A stretch of 64,000 nt of DNA from Buttiauxella sp. A111. Its GTDB lineage: Bacteria > Pseudomonadota > Gammaproteobacteria > Enterobacterales > Enterobacteriaceae. Each line of letters opens with the position of its first letter. The first letter of the stretch is position 1. The position numbers and the translations under genes were made by a program. The stretch covers positions 62,001 through 126,000 of the forward strand of contig NZ_BJFN01000009.1 of the NCBI RefSeq assembly GCF_014189855.1, in the 5' to 3' direction. Positions 8,598 to 17,582 of the stretch are shown here, piece by piece. Below the pieces are notes generated by a model. The model was not told the DNA's origin. It saw only the letters and a program-made list of their open reading frames with translations, and made no database searches.

Positions 8598-8670
8598 TTG
8601 CCTTTCAATTCCCGCATTTTTGACACCCTTCTCTTGCAGCATCAGTGGCTTCCAGTAAGCTGTAGACATT

Positions 8671-8696
8671 ATTAATCAATCAATATTAATCAATCA
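8671..8696 (+). repeat. Two 12-base direct repeats in the mgsA leader
   Basis: ATTAATCAATCA at 8671-8682 and again at 8685-8696, directly before the mgsA ribosome site (AGGA at 8696-8699). Could be a regulator site or simply a slippage duplication. Confidence 0.5.
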
Positions 8697-8706
8697 GGAT
8701 TAACCA

Positions 8707-9165
8707 ATGGAATTAACAACCCGCACCCTGGCGGAAAAAAAGCATATTGCACTGGTTGCGCACGATCACTGCAAAGATGCGTTGTTGAAATGGGTGGAAC
8801 GCCACAAGTCGGTTTTGGCCCAACATGTGTTGTACGCCACCGGGACCACCGGGAATCTCATTCAGCGCGGCAGCGGTCTTGATGTCAATGCCATGCTAAG
8901 CGGCCCAATGGGTGGTGATCAGCAAGTTGGGGCGTTGATTTCTGAAGGGAAAATTGATGTGCTCATTTTCTTCTGGGACCCGTTGAATGCCGTTCCACAC
9001 GATCCGGATGTTAAAGCATTACTGCGTCTGGCGACGGTGTGGAACATTCCTGTAGCGACCAATTTATCCACCGCCGATTTTATTATTCAATCGCCGGGCT
9101 TTAATCAGTCAGTAGAAATTTTGATCCCCGATTACTCACGTTATCTTGCAGAACGACTGAAATAA
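8707..9165 (+). CDS. mgsA: Methylglyoxal synthase
   Basis: 152 residues, same length as E. coli. Converts dihydroxyacetone phosphate to methylglyoxal and phosphate, a bypass of lower glycolysis when phosphate is short. His19 in VAHDH, the phosphate-binding TGTTGN block (45-50), GPMGGD with catalytic Asp71 and VPHDPD with His98 are all present. Monocistronic; its stop abuts the end of convergent helD. Confidence 0.97.
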   Translation: MELTTRTLAEKKHIALVAHDHCKDALLKWVERHKSVLAQHVLYATGTTGNLIQRGSGLDVNAMLSGPMGGDQQVGALISEGKIDVLIFFWDPLNAVPHDPDVKALLRLATVWNIPVATNLSTADFIIQSPGFNQSVEILIPDYSRYLAERLK

Positions 9166-11220
9166 TTACGGTCGATTCGCAGCGGGCACGCCAAGGTGTT
9201 TCAGGATATCGACAAAACTGGACGGTTCTTTTTTGTTGAATAGCAGCCAGACACGATGACGGGCCCGCGTCATTGCCACATACAACAATCTCCGCTCCTC
9301 AGCATCCGGATAATCTTCTGGCTGCGGCAGTAATGCTTCTTCCATGACAGATTCACGCGCCACCGCCGGGAAACCGTCTTTCCCTTCTTGTAAGCCCAAT
9401 ATCACAACATAATCAGCTTGTTGCCCTTTACTGGCGTGAATGGTCATGAACTCAATCGCCAGTTTTGGCCAACGTGTCGCAGCCTTTTCCAGAATGGCCG
9501 GACGTAAATGATGGTAACGCGCCAACACCAGAATTCGCTGCTGTGGCTGCACATAGCCGCTCATCTTATCGAGCAATGCTTCAAGCTGATCATCGGCTAA
9601 TAACGTGACGGCTTTTTTATCACCTTTAGACAGGCTGTTTAACGGCTTGGCAAGTTGATGTGGATTCTGCTGCACGAATCGGTTCGCGATTTCACCGATG
9701 CGGTCGTTGAAACGGTACGTGGTATCCAGCGCACACTGATCTGCATCGCCAAAGTGGTGAGCGAAGGCGGTCGTCAGCGACATTTCCGCACCGCTGAAAC
9801 GATAAATCGCCTGCCAGTCATCGCCGACGGCATAGAGCGATGTATGCGAGTTTTGCTTTCTCAATGCTGCCAGTAGTGCGGCGCGTTGAGGTGAAAGGTC
9901 CTGAAATTCATCCACCAGAATATGCTTCCATGGGCTGATAAATCGCCCCTTTTCCAGCACATTGACAGCCTGATGAATCAAGCCTGAAAAATCGACGGCT
10001 TCTTCGGACTTCAGCGCCGTTTTCCAGGTTTTTAATAACGGAGCCATAAGTTTGACGCGTTTCGCAAATACATCCCGGATTTCCTCAGGTGCGGAGGCAA
10101 TCATTTCAGCCTGAGATCCCCCATGCATACGCATTAATCCTAACCAACGATCTAAGCGGCTGGCCAGGCGTTTGGCTAAGCGTTCATCTTTCCAGTATTC
10201 GCCTTCTGGCACTTCCCATTGCAACTCTTCGCTTAGCCACTCACGCCACCCTTTTGCCTGCGCTTTTTTCTCACGACATTGTTGCTGCCAGCTTTCAATG
10301 AGCAGTTGATGACGTGCGTGGGTATCAGATTCCAGTTCACTAACGCGCGGTACTTTTTTGCTGCCTTGCTGAATAATATGCAATGCTAACGCATGAAATG
10401 TGCGGGCTGAGATCGCATCCGTATGCAGGCGTTCGGCAATGCGCTGATCCATTTCTTGCGCGGCTTTACGGCCAAATGCCAGCAATAAAATTTGATCTTC
10501 ACTGGCTTCGCCGCGTTGCAACAACCAGCCGGCACGCGCAACCAGGACTGAAGTTTTGCCGCTCCCGGCTCCCGCCAGCACTAATAACGAATCTTCACCA
10601 TTTACTACAGCGCGCGCCTGGGAAGGGTTCAGTGGCGAGCTCTCTATTTTCTGGAAGAAATCAGCATACTTTTCAAGCATGTGTTTGGTAAAAGCAGTAT
10701 TGCGTTGACTGCGACGTTGCTCGCCTTGCTCAAGCCAGGCTTTGCACTGTAGCCAGACTTCTCGGCAATTCTCAAAATCTTCTAGTCGTGCCTGAGGAAG
10801 TGGCAGCCCGGTAAATGCAGCGCGAACATTTTGTTGTAATTCCTGCATATCGCTGCGTTTAAACCACTTTTCCTGCTGAATTCGACGCGTAATTTCAGCG
10901 TACTGTTGATGCAAAACCTGAGCCGCAACTTCACTCATCTCAGCACTCCAACTCTGCCATAGCGCATCGAGATGATGATAAAAGCGCTGCGTTTCACTCC
11001 ATTCTGTCCCGTGGAGACGCACGACTTTGTCATCTGGCAGGACAAATTCAAGTTCCCCCCACACCAGGCCGCGCTTGCAATTAATGGCAATTAACTGATT
11101 GAATGGAATAAGGTATTCATGACGTTCACCCTTTACCTCGACACCAGCAGCCAACAATCTCACGCGATTGTAGGGATGTTGTGCTAAATGTTTGCCTAAG
11201 GAGGTCGCTTTCAGTTCCAT
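9166..11220 (-). CDS. helD: DNA helicase IV
   Basis: 684 residues, E. coli HelD length. Superfamily 1 3'-5' helicase of the UvrD/Rep type, linked to RecF-pathway recombination. Residues 1-190 are the HelD-specific N-terminal region; Walker A is AGAGSGKT (216-223), motif II VDEFQDLSP near 440, motif III GDDWQAIYRFSGA, and motif VI LLYVAMTRARHRVWLL near the C-terminus. Convergent with mgsA; divergent from yccF. Confidence 0.97.
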   Translation of the reverse strand: MELKATSLGKHLAQHPYNRVRLLAAGVEVKGERHEYLIPFNQLIAINCKRGLVWGELEFVLPDDKVVRLHGTEWSETQRFYHHLDALWQSWSAEMSEVAAQVLHQQYAEITRRIQQEKWFKRSDMQELQQNVRAAFTGLPLPQARLEDFENCREVWLQCKAWLEQGEQRRSQRNTAFTKHMLEKYADFFQKIESSPLNPSQARAVVNGEDSLLVLAGAGSGKTSVLVARAGWLLQRGEASEDQILLLAFGRKAAQEMDQRIAERLHTDAISARTFHALALHIIQQGSKKVPRVSELESDTHARHQLLIESWQQQCREKKAQAKGWREWLSEELQWEVPEGEYWKDERLAKRLASRLDRWLGLMRMHGGSQAEMIASAPEEIRDVFAKRVKLMAPLLKTWKTALKSEEAVDFSGLIHQAVNVLEKGRFISPWKHILVDEFQDLSPQRAALLAALRKQNSHTSLYAVGDDWQAIYRFSGAEMSLTTAFAHHFGDADQCALDTTYRFNDRIGEIANRFVQQNPHQLAKPLNSLSKGDKKAVTLLADDQLEALLDKMSGYVQPQQRILVLARYHHLRPAILEKAATRWPKLAIEFMTIHASKGQQADYVVILGLQEGKDGFPAVARESVMEEALLPQPEDYPDAEERRLLYVAMTRARHRVWLLFNKKEPSSFVDILKHLGVPAANRP

Positions 11221-11332
11221 TACGCTTTGCCTGATCCAAAATAGGGGTTGAGGTTAAGTTTACCCGCCGAAGGAATGACGCTCCAGGGTAAAAACGCGTT
11301 ACAATTGTTGTGGTTATTCATTTACCTGCTTT

Positions 11333-11453
11333 TATACCCCAAATAATTGGAGTTGCGGCAAGTGAGCAAATCCCAATGAGCTTGCTCAAGTAAGGGATTG
11401 GGGTGCGTGAACGCAGCCAACACCGATGCAACTTCAAGTATGAAAGGTATATA
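11333..11453. repeat. ERIC element in the yccF leader
   Basis: About 121 bases bounded by TATACCCC and GGTATATA, with the ERIC core (GAGCTTGCTCAAGTAAGG, then GTGAACGCAGCCAACA). Ends are inverted, so the RNA can fold into one long hairpin. It ends 16 bases before the yccF start codon. Confidence 0.88.
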
Positions 11454-11469
11454 CCAACGAAGAGTGAGT

Positions 11470-11916
11470 ATGCGTACAGTCCTGAACGTTTTGAATTTTG
11501 TACTGGGTGGCTTTTTGACCACCCTATCCTGGTTGCTGGCGACGCTTGTCAGTATCATTTTTATCTTCACGTTGCCGCTGACCCGGTCCTGCTGGGAGAT
11601 AACCAAACTCTCATTTGTACCGTACGGTAACGAAGCCATTCATGTTGATGAGCTCAATCCACAGAGCAAAAGTGCCCTGATGAATACCGGTGGTACATTG
11701 CTGAATATTGTCTGGCTGGTGTTTTTCGGCTGGTGGCTCTGTGTGCTACATATCTGCACCGGTATTGCACAATGCATCACTATTATTGGTATTCCTGTTG
11801 GAATCGCTAACTTCAAAATAGCGGCTATCGCGCTTTGGCCTGTTGGCCGTCGCGTAGTTTCTGTTGAAACTGCGCAAGCTGCACGTGAAGCCAATGCCCG
11901 ACGTCGTTTCCAGTAA
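11470..11916 (+). CDS. yccF: Inner-membrane protein YccF
   Basis: 148 residues, close to E. coli YccF (MRTVLNVLNFVLGG start, RREANARRRFQ-type end). Two YccF domains with four hydrophobic segments; WEITKLSFVPYGNEAIHVDEL is a cytosolic conserved block. Function unknown. The start at 11470 has AGAG just upstream; a longer frame to 11398 only translates ERIC DNA. Followed by yccS after 24 bases, forming an operon. Confidence 0.94.
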   Translation: MRTVLNVLNFVLGGFLTTLSWLLATLVSIIFIFTLPLTRSCWEITKLSFVPYGNEAIHVDELNPQSKSALMNTGGTLLNIVWLVFFGWWLCVLHICTGIAQCITIIGIPVGIANFKIAAIALWPVGRRVVSVETAQAAREANARRRFQ

Positions 11917-11940
11917 ATCAGAAAAGAATAGTGAGTATTA

Positions 11941-14076
11941 ATGCTTAGTCCAATTCTGCGCCGTTATACCTGGAACAGTACCTGGCTCTATAACTTGCGC
12001 ATCTTCATCGCGCTTACGGGGACTGCCGCCCTCCCCTGGTGGCTGGGTGACGTTAAGCTGACTATCCCATTAACACTCGGTGTCGTTGCCGCAGCGCTCG
12101 CAGATCTGGATGACCGCCTGGCTGGGCGCTTGCGCAATCTTCTGATTACCTTAGTTAGCTTTTTTATTGCGTCAGCATCAGTAGAGTTATTGTTCCCGTG
12201 GCCGATATTTTTCGGCATCGGGCTAATGGTTTCCACCAGTGGATTTATTCTGCTGGGTGGGTTAGGCCAACGTTACGCCACCATTGCCTTCGGGGCATTG
12301 CTTATCGCCATTTATACCATGCTCGGTATTTCTTTATACGAGCACTGGTATCAGCAACCGATTCTACTGTTGGCAGGTGCTATCTGGTACAACGTGCTGA
12401 CGCTTGCCGGACATCTTGTTTTCCCGATTCGGCCGCTCCAGGATAACCTGGCGAGATGTTATGAAAGCCTCGCACGTTATCTGGAAGTCAAAGCGATGAT
12501 GTTCGACCCCGACATCGAAGACGAAAACCAGGCGCCAATGCTGGAACTTGCGATGGCTAACAGCCAACTGGTCACCACGCTGAATCAGACGAAAGGCTCA
12601 TTATTGACGCGTTTACGTGGAGATCGTGGGCAACGAGGCACGCGTCGTACTTTGCACTACTATTTTGTCGCGCAGGATATTCACGAACGCGCCAGTTCTT
12701 CGCATATCCAGTATCAGGCATTACGCGATACATTCCGCTACAGCGATATAATGTTCCGCTTTCAACGCCTTCTGACCATGCAGTCACAGGCCTGTTTACA
12801 GCTTTCACGTTCAATTTTATTACGCGAGAAGTATCAACATGACCTACGTTTTGAACGTGCGTTTACGCATCTTGATGCCGCGATCGAAAGACTGAAAGCT
12901 GACCAATATCTGGCAGGTGAATTTAAAGCGATCGGCTTCCTGGTCAGTAACTTACGCGCCATTGATGCCCAACTGGCGACAATTGAATCCGAGCAAGCGC
13001 TTGCCGCTCCGCAAAGCGATATCGAAAACCGCCTGGCTGATGATCGTATAACTGGGTTTGGCGATGTCTGGCAGCGGTTGAAACGCAACTTAACACCGGA
13101 ATCGGCGTTATTTCGCCATGCGGTGCGGATGTCGCTGGTGTTGTGTGTCGGCTACGCATTCATTCAGTTTACCGGGCTAAAACATGGCTATTGGATCCTG
13201 CTGACCAGCCTGTTTGTTTGTCAGCCAAACTACAACGCCACTCGCCGCCGTTTGGCATTGCGTATCATCGGCACGTTAGTGGGGGTAGCGATCGGGCTTC
13301 CGGTGCTGTACTTCGTGCCCTCAATTGAAGGCCAGCTGGTTTTAATCGTGATTACTGGCGTGCTCTTCTTTGCGTTTCGCAACGTGCAGTACGCGCATGC
13401 CACGATGTTTATCACCTTACTGGTATTACTGTGCTTCAACTTACTCGGTGAAGGGTTCGAAGTCGCCATGCCGCGTATCTTCGATACTCTGTTGGGCTGC
13501 GCCATTGCATGGGCAGCGGTAAGTTTCGTTTGGCCTGACTGGCGTTTTCGCAGATTACCGTTGGTCGTCGAGCGTGCTTTTAACGCGAACTGCCGCTATC
13601 TGGATGCGATTCTTGAGCAGTACCACCAAGGGCGAGATAACCGCGTTGAGTACCGAATCGCACGGCGGGATGCACATAACAAAGATGCGGAACTGGCATC
13701 AGTGGTGTCCAACATGTCATCTGAGCCGCGCGTTTCGCCAGAGATGCAGGAAACTGCGTTTCGCTTACTGTGCCTCAATCACACCTTTAACAGCTATATT
13801 TCGGCGTTAGGTGCACACCGCGAACAGTTAACCAACGAGGATATCTTGTTATTACTTGATGACGCGGTGTGTTACGTAGATGACGCACTACATCATCTGC
13901 CTGCCGATGAAGAGCGGGTTCAAAAGGCGCTGCGGGGGCTTTCAGAACGTATCAACTTACTTGAGCCGCAACCAGATACCAAAGAGCCATTGGTGCTTCA
14001 ACAAATTGGCCTGCTGGTTGCGCTGCTGCCTGAAATATCACGCCTTCAGCAACTTGTTTCGCAGCAACACGTTTAA
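11941..14076 (+). CDS. yccS: Inner-membrane FUSC-family protein YccS
   Basis: 711 residues. Two sets of membrane helices (about 20-155 and 385-520) with a soluble region between and a cytosolic C-terminal part, as in the YccS/YhfK group and in aromatic-acid or fusaric-acid efflux proteins. A transport role is assumed but no substrate is established. Second gene of the yccFS operon. Its stop overlaps the end of convergent sxy by four bases. Confidence 0.94.
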   Translation: MLSPILRRYTWNSTWLYNLRIFIALTGTAALPWWLGDVKLTIPLTLGVVAAALADLDDRLAGRLRNLLITLVSFFIASASVELLFPWPIFFGIGLMVSTSGFILLGGLGQRYATIAFGALLIAIYTMLGISLYEHWYQQPILLLAGAIWYNVLTLAGHLVFPIRPLQDNLARCYESLARYLEVKAMMFDPDIEDENQAPMLELAMANSQLVTTLNQTKGSLLTRLRGDRGQRGTRRTLHYYFVAQDIHERASSSHIQYQALRDTFRYSDIMFRFQRLLTMQSQACLQLSRSILLREKYQHDLRFERAFTHLDAAIERLKADQYLAGEFKAIGFLVSNLRAIDAQLATIESEQALAAPQSDIENRLADDRITGFGDVWQRLKRNLTPESALFRHAVRMSLVLCVGYAFIQFTGLKHGYWILLTSLFVCQPNYNATRRRLALRIIGTLVGVAIGLPVLYFVPSIEGQLVLIVITGVLFFAFRNVQYAHATMFITLLVLLCFNLLGEGFEVAMPRIFDTLLGCAIAWAAVSFVWPDWRFRRLPLVVERAFNANCRYLDAILEQYHQGRDNRVEYRIARRDAHNKDAELASVVSNMSSEPRVSPEMQETAFRLLCLNHTFNSYISALGAHREQLTNEDILLLLDDAVCYVDDALHHLPADEERVQKALRGLSERINLLEPQPDTKEPLVLQQIGLLVALLPEISRLQQLVSQQHV

Positions 14077-14687
14077 CGAGGCTGCCGTTTCGCGTAAAGA
14101 TGCCCCCACTCGACCAACTCCCGGCGCGTTGCTGCCGGGAGTGCCGCTTCATGAACACCGCAGATTGCGCCCGCTAACGCCAACAATACTCGTACACCCA
14201 GCCCTTTCTTCAAATGTCTCAATTTTATCCATGACCGTTTTGCGCCATAGGCGTGAAGCGTCCGCACATCAGCAATTCCCACTTCCCATAACATCATTTC
14301 CAGACTGTGGGTTAAATTGGGTAAATCTTTGAGCCGTTGCTGCGCTTTAAGGCGCGATTTTTCTCGTCGTGCGCTATACAAAGCATCGGTTGAAAGCTGC
14401 AATAGTTTTTCCCGATCGGACCACAGTGCTTCGTCAACATGATAATAATTGAGCGCGATTGCTCGTCCGCGCTTTTGATAAACCAGGGACTCTGATGCTT
14501 TTTCAACAAAGTAAACTTCCGATTGTTCACTTGCCCGGAGATAAAGTTCCCCCTCCGAAACCATGGCAAACACCACATTCTCGACGGTCAAACTATATCC
14601 ACCAAATAGCGAGCGATAACTGATATCGCCTAACGGAGATAGACATTCCTTTGATTGATGAATCCTTGCATAAGACCGCTTCTTCAT
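14073..14687 (-). CDS. sxy: Competence/CRP-S regulator Sxy (TfoX)
   Basis: 204 residues. TfoX N-terminal domain (YRSLFGGYSLTVENVVFAMVSEGELYLRA) and TfoX C-terminal domain (LKDLPNLTHSLEMMLWEVGIADVRTLHAYGAK). With CRP it turns on genes with CRP-S sites, which include DNA-uptake genes. Start at 14687, where AAGGA lies seven bases upstream; a longer frame to 14723 has no ribosome site. The window also carries comEC, one of the uptake genes expected to act with this regulator. Confidence 0.94.
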   Translation of the reverse strand: MKKRSYARIHQSKECLSPLGDISYRSLFGGYSLTVENVVFAMVSEGELYLRASEQSEVYFVEKASESLVYQKRGRAIALNYYHVDEALWSDREKLLQLSTDALYSARREKSRLKAQQRLKDLPNLTHSLEMMLWEVGIADVRTLHAYGAKRSWIKLRHLKKGLGVRVLLALAGAICGVHEAALPAATRRELVEWGHLYAKRQPR

Positions 14688-14866
14688 GAATATATCCTTA
14701 AATATCAATCTATAACGCACCATAACGATTTATTACCGCATCCAGTAACACGAAAATAAGTAACATGATGACCGACGGCAATCACATTCTCTCTTTCCGC
14801 CGATTTACATGTTGAAATTGCGATACGCTTTCCGAAATTTAGATTGATCTTTGTCCGAACTGGTAT

Positions 14867-14886
14867 TACTGTATATTCATACAGTA
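14867..14886. promoter_or_regulatory. LexA box of sulA
   Basis: TACTGTATATTCATACAGTA: a near-perfect SOS box with CTG-N10-CAG, 22 bases before the sulA start codon. This places sulA under LexA repression and SOS induction. Confidence 0.95.
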
Positions 14887-14907
14887 ACCCATCAGGCGGG
14901 ATTAACT

Positions 14908-15417
14908 ATGCAATCACATAACGTTCTAACTCACGTTGCCAATGTTCCAGATTCTGCGTCTTCATTGACTCAGCCATCAGCGGGTAACAACATAAAAGGG
15001 TTGATCAGTGAAGTGATCTACAGTGAAGATCAGCCGTGGATTACGCAGTTGGTACTCCTGCCCCTGCTGCAACAGCTTGGTCAGCAGTCGCGCTGGCAGT
15101 TGTGGCTAACGCCGCAGCAAAAATTGAGTCGTAAGTGGGTACAATCTGCGGGTCTTCCGCTGACAAAAGTGATGCAAGTAAGCCAGTTAGATCCACTTTT
15201 CACCGTAGATGCTATGGTAAAAGCACTGCAGACAGGAAATTACAGCGTTGTGATCGGTTGGTTACCTGAAGAATTGACTGATGAGGAGCATATTCAGTTG
15301 TCATCTGCAGCTGAAATGGGTAACGCAATTGGCTTTATTATGCGTCCAACACGTACTTCGAAAACAGGTGATCGACCACGAAGTGGCCTAAAAATTCATT
15401 CTAGTTTGTATCATTAA
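14908..15417 (+). CDS. sulA: SOS cell-division inhibitor SulA
   Basis: 169 residues, E. coli length. Binds FtsZ and stops septation during the SOS response, then is degraded by Lon. The core [31 protein letters not shown] and the C-terminal HSSLYH, the Lon recognition tail ending in histidine, are conserved; the first 45 residues differ from E. coli. The start at 14908 lies right behind the LexA box; a longer frame to 14851 would run through the operator. Confidence 0.97.
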   Translation: MQSHNVLTHVANVPDSASSLTQPSAGNNIKGLISEVIYSEDQPWITQLVLLPLLQQLGQQSRWQLWLTPQQKLSRKWVQSAGLPLTKVMQVSQLDPLFTVDAMVKALQTGNYSVVIGWLPEELTDEEHIQLSSAAEMGNAIGFIMRPTRTSKTGDRPRSGLKIHSSLYH

Positions 15418-15777
15418 GTAAATTTAAGAGAATTCCTGGAACTTTTTCTTTCCTGCTGACAATTCATTGTGAATTATCAAGAATCCGCGCTGCAAGCCGC
15501 TCCAGGCGGCCTTCCGCCCTATCCGCATAGTCCATTTTTTACACAAATCTGTTAGAAAGTGTGAACGTAAATCGTTTTTTTTCATATGCCTGAGGGACTT
15601 CACACTTGTAAGTTTTCAACTACGTTGTAGACTTTAGCTCGCCAGGGTTGCTCTTCCATAACACCGATTGATCGGTAGAGTAACAAGTGAGCATAAACTC
15701 GGGCGAAGGATTTAACCCTGGGCTTTAGAGCGATTTTAAAGCTCATGGCCTTTTTGGATGATAATGAGGCGCAAAAA
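15418..15777 (+). promoter_or_regulatory. ompA promoter region and long 5' leader
   Basis: 360 bases without a gene. The stretch 15601-15640 (CACACTTGTAAGTTTTCAAC... GTTGTAGACTTTA) matches the E. coli ompA promoter as I remember it, with TAGACT (15628-15633) as -10. Transcription would start near 15640 and give a leader of about 139 bases. In E. coli this leader folds and stabilises ompA mRNA, and MicA pairs near the ribosome site. Here GAGGC precedes the start by eight bases. Confidence 0.6.
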
Positions 15778-16848
15778 ATGAAAAAGACAGCTATCGCGAT
15801 TGCAGTGGCACTGGCTGGCTTCGCTACCGTAGCGCAGGCCGCACCGAAAGATAACACCTGGTATGCAGGTGGTAAGTTGGGTTGGTCCCAGTTCCACGAT
15901 ACCGGTTTCTACGGTAACGGTTACCAGAACAACAACGGCCCTACTCACAGCAGCCAATTGGGTGCTGGTGCGTTCGGTGGTTACCAGGTTAACCCGTACG
16001 TTGGTTTCGAAATGGGTTACGACTGGTTAGGTCGTATGCCTTATAAAGGCAGCGTTGATAACGGTGCTTTCAAAGCGCAAGGCGTTCAACTGGCTGCTAA
16101 ACTGAGCTACCCAATCAATGACGACCTGGACATCTACACTCGTCTGGGTGGTATGGTATGGCGTGCAGACTCTAAAGGTAACTACGCTTCTACTGGCGTT
16201 ACCCGTAGCGAACACGACACTGGCGTTTCCCCACTGGCAGCAGTTGGTCTGGAATACGCAATCACCCGTGATATCGCAACTCGCCTGGATTACCAGTGGG
16301 TTAACAACATCGGTGACGCGAATACCGTAGGTACTCGTCCAGACAACGGCATGCTGAGCCTGGGTGTTTCTTACCGTTTCGGTCAGACCGAAGCAGCTCC
16401 AGTTGTAGCTCCAGCTCCAGCTCCAGCTCCAGAAGTACAGACCAAGCACTTCACTCTGAAGTCTGATGTTCTGTTCAACTTCAACAAAGCAACTCTGAAA
16501 CCAGAAGGTCAGCAGGCACTGGATCAACTGTATACTCAGTTGAGCAACCTCGACCCGAAAGATGGTTCTGTTGTAGTTCTGGGCTTCACCGACCGTATCG
16601 GTTCCGACCAGTACAACCAGAAACTGTCTGACAAACGTGCACAGTCTGTTGTTGATTACCTGATCTCTAAAGGTATCCCAGCTAACAAGATCTCCCCACG
16701 CGGTATGGGCGAATCTAACCCAGTTACTGGCAACACCTGTGATAACGTAGCTCCTAAAGCTAAACTGATTGATTGCCTGGCTCCAGATCGTCGCGTAGAG
16801 ATCGAAGTTAAAGGTATCAAAGACGTTGTAACTCAGCCTGCTGCATAA
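15778..16848 (+). CDS. ompA: Outer membrane protein A
   Basis: 356 residues. Signal peptide 1-21 (AQA cleavage, mature APKDNTWY), eight-stranded barrel to about residue 200, an Ala-Pro linker (APAPAPAP) and a periplasmic OmpA-like peptidoglycan-binding domain with [11 protein letters not shown] and a Cys pair ([13 protein letters not shown]). It anchors the outer membrane to murein. Codon use is that of a very highly expressed gene. The surface loops ([26 protein letters not shown]) differ from E. coli, as expected for phage-exposed parts. Start at 15778 rather than the longer in-frame 15745. Confidence 0.98.
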   Translation: MKKTAIAIAVALAGFATVAQAAPKDNTWYAGGKLGWSQFHDTGFYGNGYQNNNGPTHSSQLGAGAFGGYQVNPYVGFEMGYDWLGRMPYKGSVDNGAFKAQGVQLAAKLSYPINDDLDIYTRLGGMVWRADSKGNYASTGVTRSEHDTGVSPLAAVGLEYAITRDIATRLDYQWVNNIGDANTVGTRPDNGMLSLGVSYRFGQTEAAPVVAPAPAPAPEVQTKHFTLKSDVLFNFNKATLKPEGQQALDQLYTQLSNLDPKDGSVVVLGFTDRIGSDQYNQKLSDKRAQSVVDYLISKGIPANKISPRGMGESNPVTGNTCDNVAPKAKLIDCLAPDRRVEIEVKGIKDVVTQPAA

Positions 16849-16867
16849 GCTGGTTTAAGTTACCGTT

Positions 16868-16902
16868 ATAAAAAAACCCGCTTCGGCGGGTTTTTTGTTT
16901 TT
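16868..16902 (+). terminator. ompA terminator
   Basis: AAAAAACCCGC TTCG GCGGGTTTTTT hairpin with T-run, 20 bases after the ompA stop; its A-run also lets it serve matP in the other direction. Confidence 0.92.
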
Positions 16903-16954
16903 AAAATTTAGGAACATAACAACAAAATAAAGCCCAGTAGCATTTCACTGCGCT

Positions 16955-17407
16955 CTACTCTTTGCCAAGCATCGCCTGAAGATCTTGTTTCAGTGATGAC
17001 ATCTGATTAGCGTACTGTTCTTTACGCTCAGCATCTTCAATCAGCTGCACAATAGTTTCTGAGAGTGTGCATTCTCGTCGATGAGCAAGCCCTGCTAACC
17101 GCTGCCAGACCAGATACTCAAGGTCAATGGACTTTTTACGCGTATGCTGGTGTTCGGCATTAAAATGCCGTTTACGACGCGCGCGGATAGTTTGCTTCAT
17201 GCGGTTGTGGAGTTCTGGATTCATATGCTTTTCTATCCAGCTCAACACGTGCACAGGCTCATTTTCAAAGCGTAACAGCTCATCAACAGCTTCTTTCGCA
17301 GCGCTCGCCTCGATATAACGCGTGATAAGCTCGCCTTCACGGTGTTTTTTAACCAGATACTTCCACTTCCAGCCGCTCTCGAGATTTTCCAACTGTTGAT
17401 ATTTCAT
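16955..17407 (-). CDS. matP: Macrodomain Ter protein MatP
   Basis: 150 residues, E. coli length. Binds matS sites across the replication terminus and condenses the Ter macrodomain, linking it to the divisome through ZapB and displacing MukBEF. N-terminal helical bundle, then a ribbon-helix-helix region ([36 protein letters not shown], about 89-125) and a C-terminal coiled coil. Divergent from lonH. Confidence 0.96.
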   Translation of the reverse strand: MKYQQLENLESGWKWKYLVKKHREGELITRYIEASAAKEAVDELLRFENEPVHVLSWIEKHMNPELHNRMKQTIRARRKRHFNAEHQHTRKKSIDLEYLVWQRLAGLAHRRECTLSETIVQLIEDAERKEQYANQMSSLKQDLQAMLGKE

Positions 17408-17582
17408 TGTTGTCTCAGTGTGACCGTGTAACTCATTTCAGGATAACAGTTTTTTTTATTTTCGCTTACCTGAAAAATGAAAGCTGTGAGCTAAGTAAAC
17501 TTGCCGCTCCGCATAAACCGTGTGCTGCTCGGCCTATTCTTGTATAATCGCGCCTTTGACATCTAATTAATAAATAGCGACT

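Noticed and set aside
14851-14907. Longer SulA start at 14851
   Set aside because: Would put the LexA operator inside the coding region; the start at 14908 gives the E. coli length.
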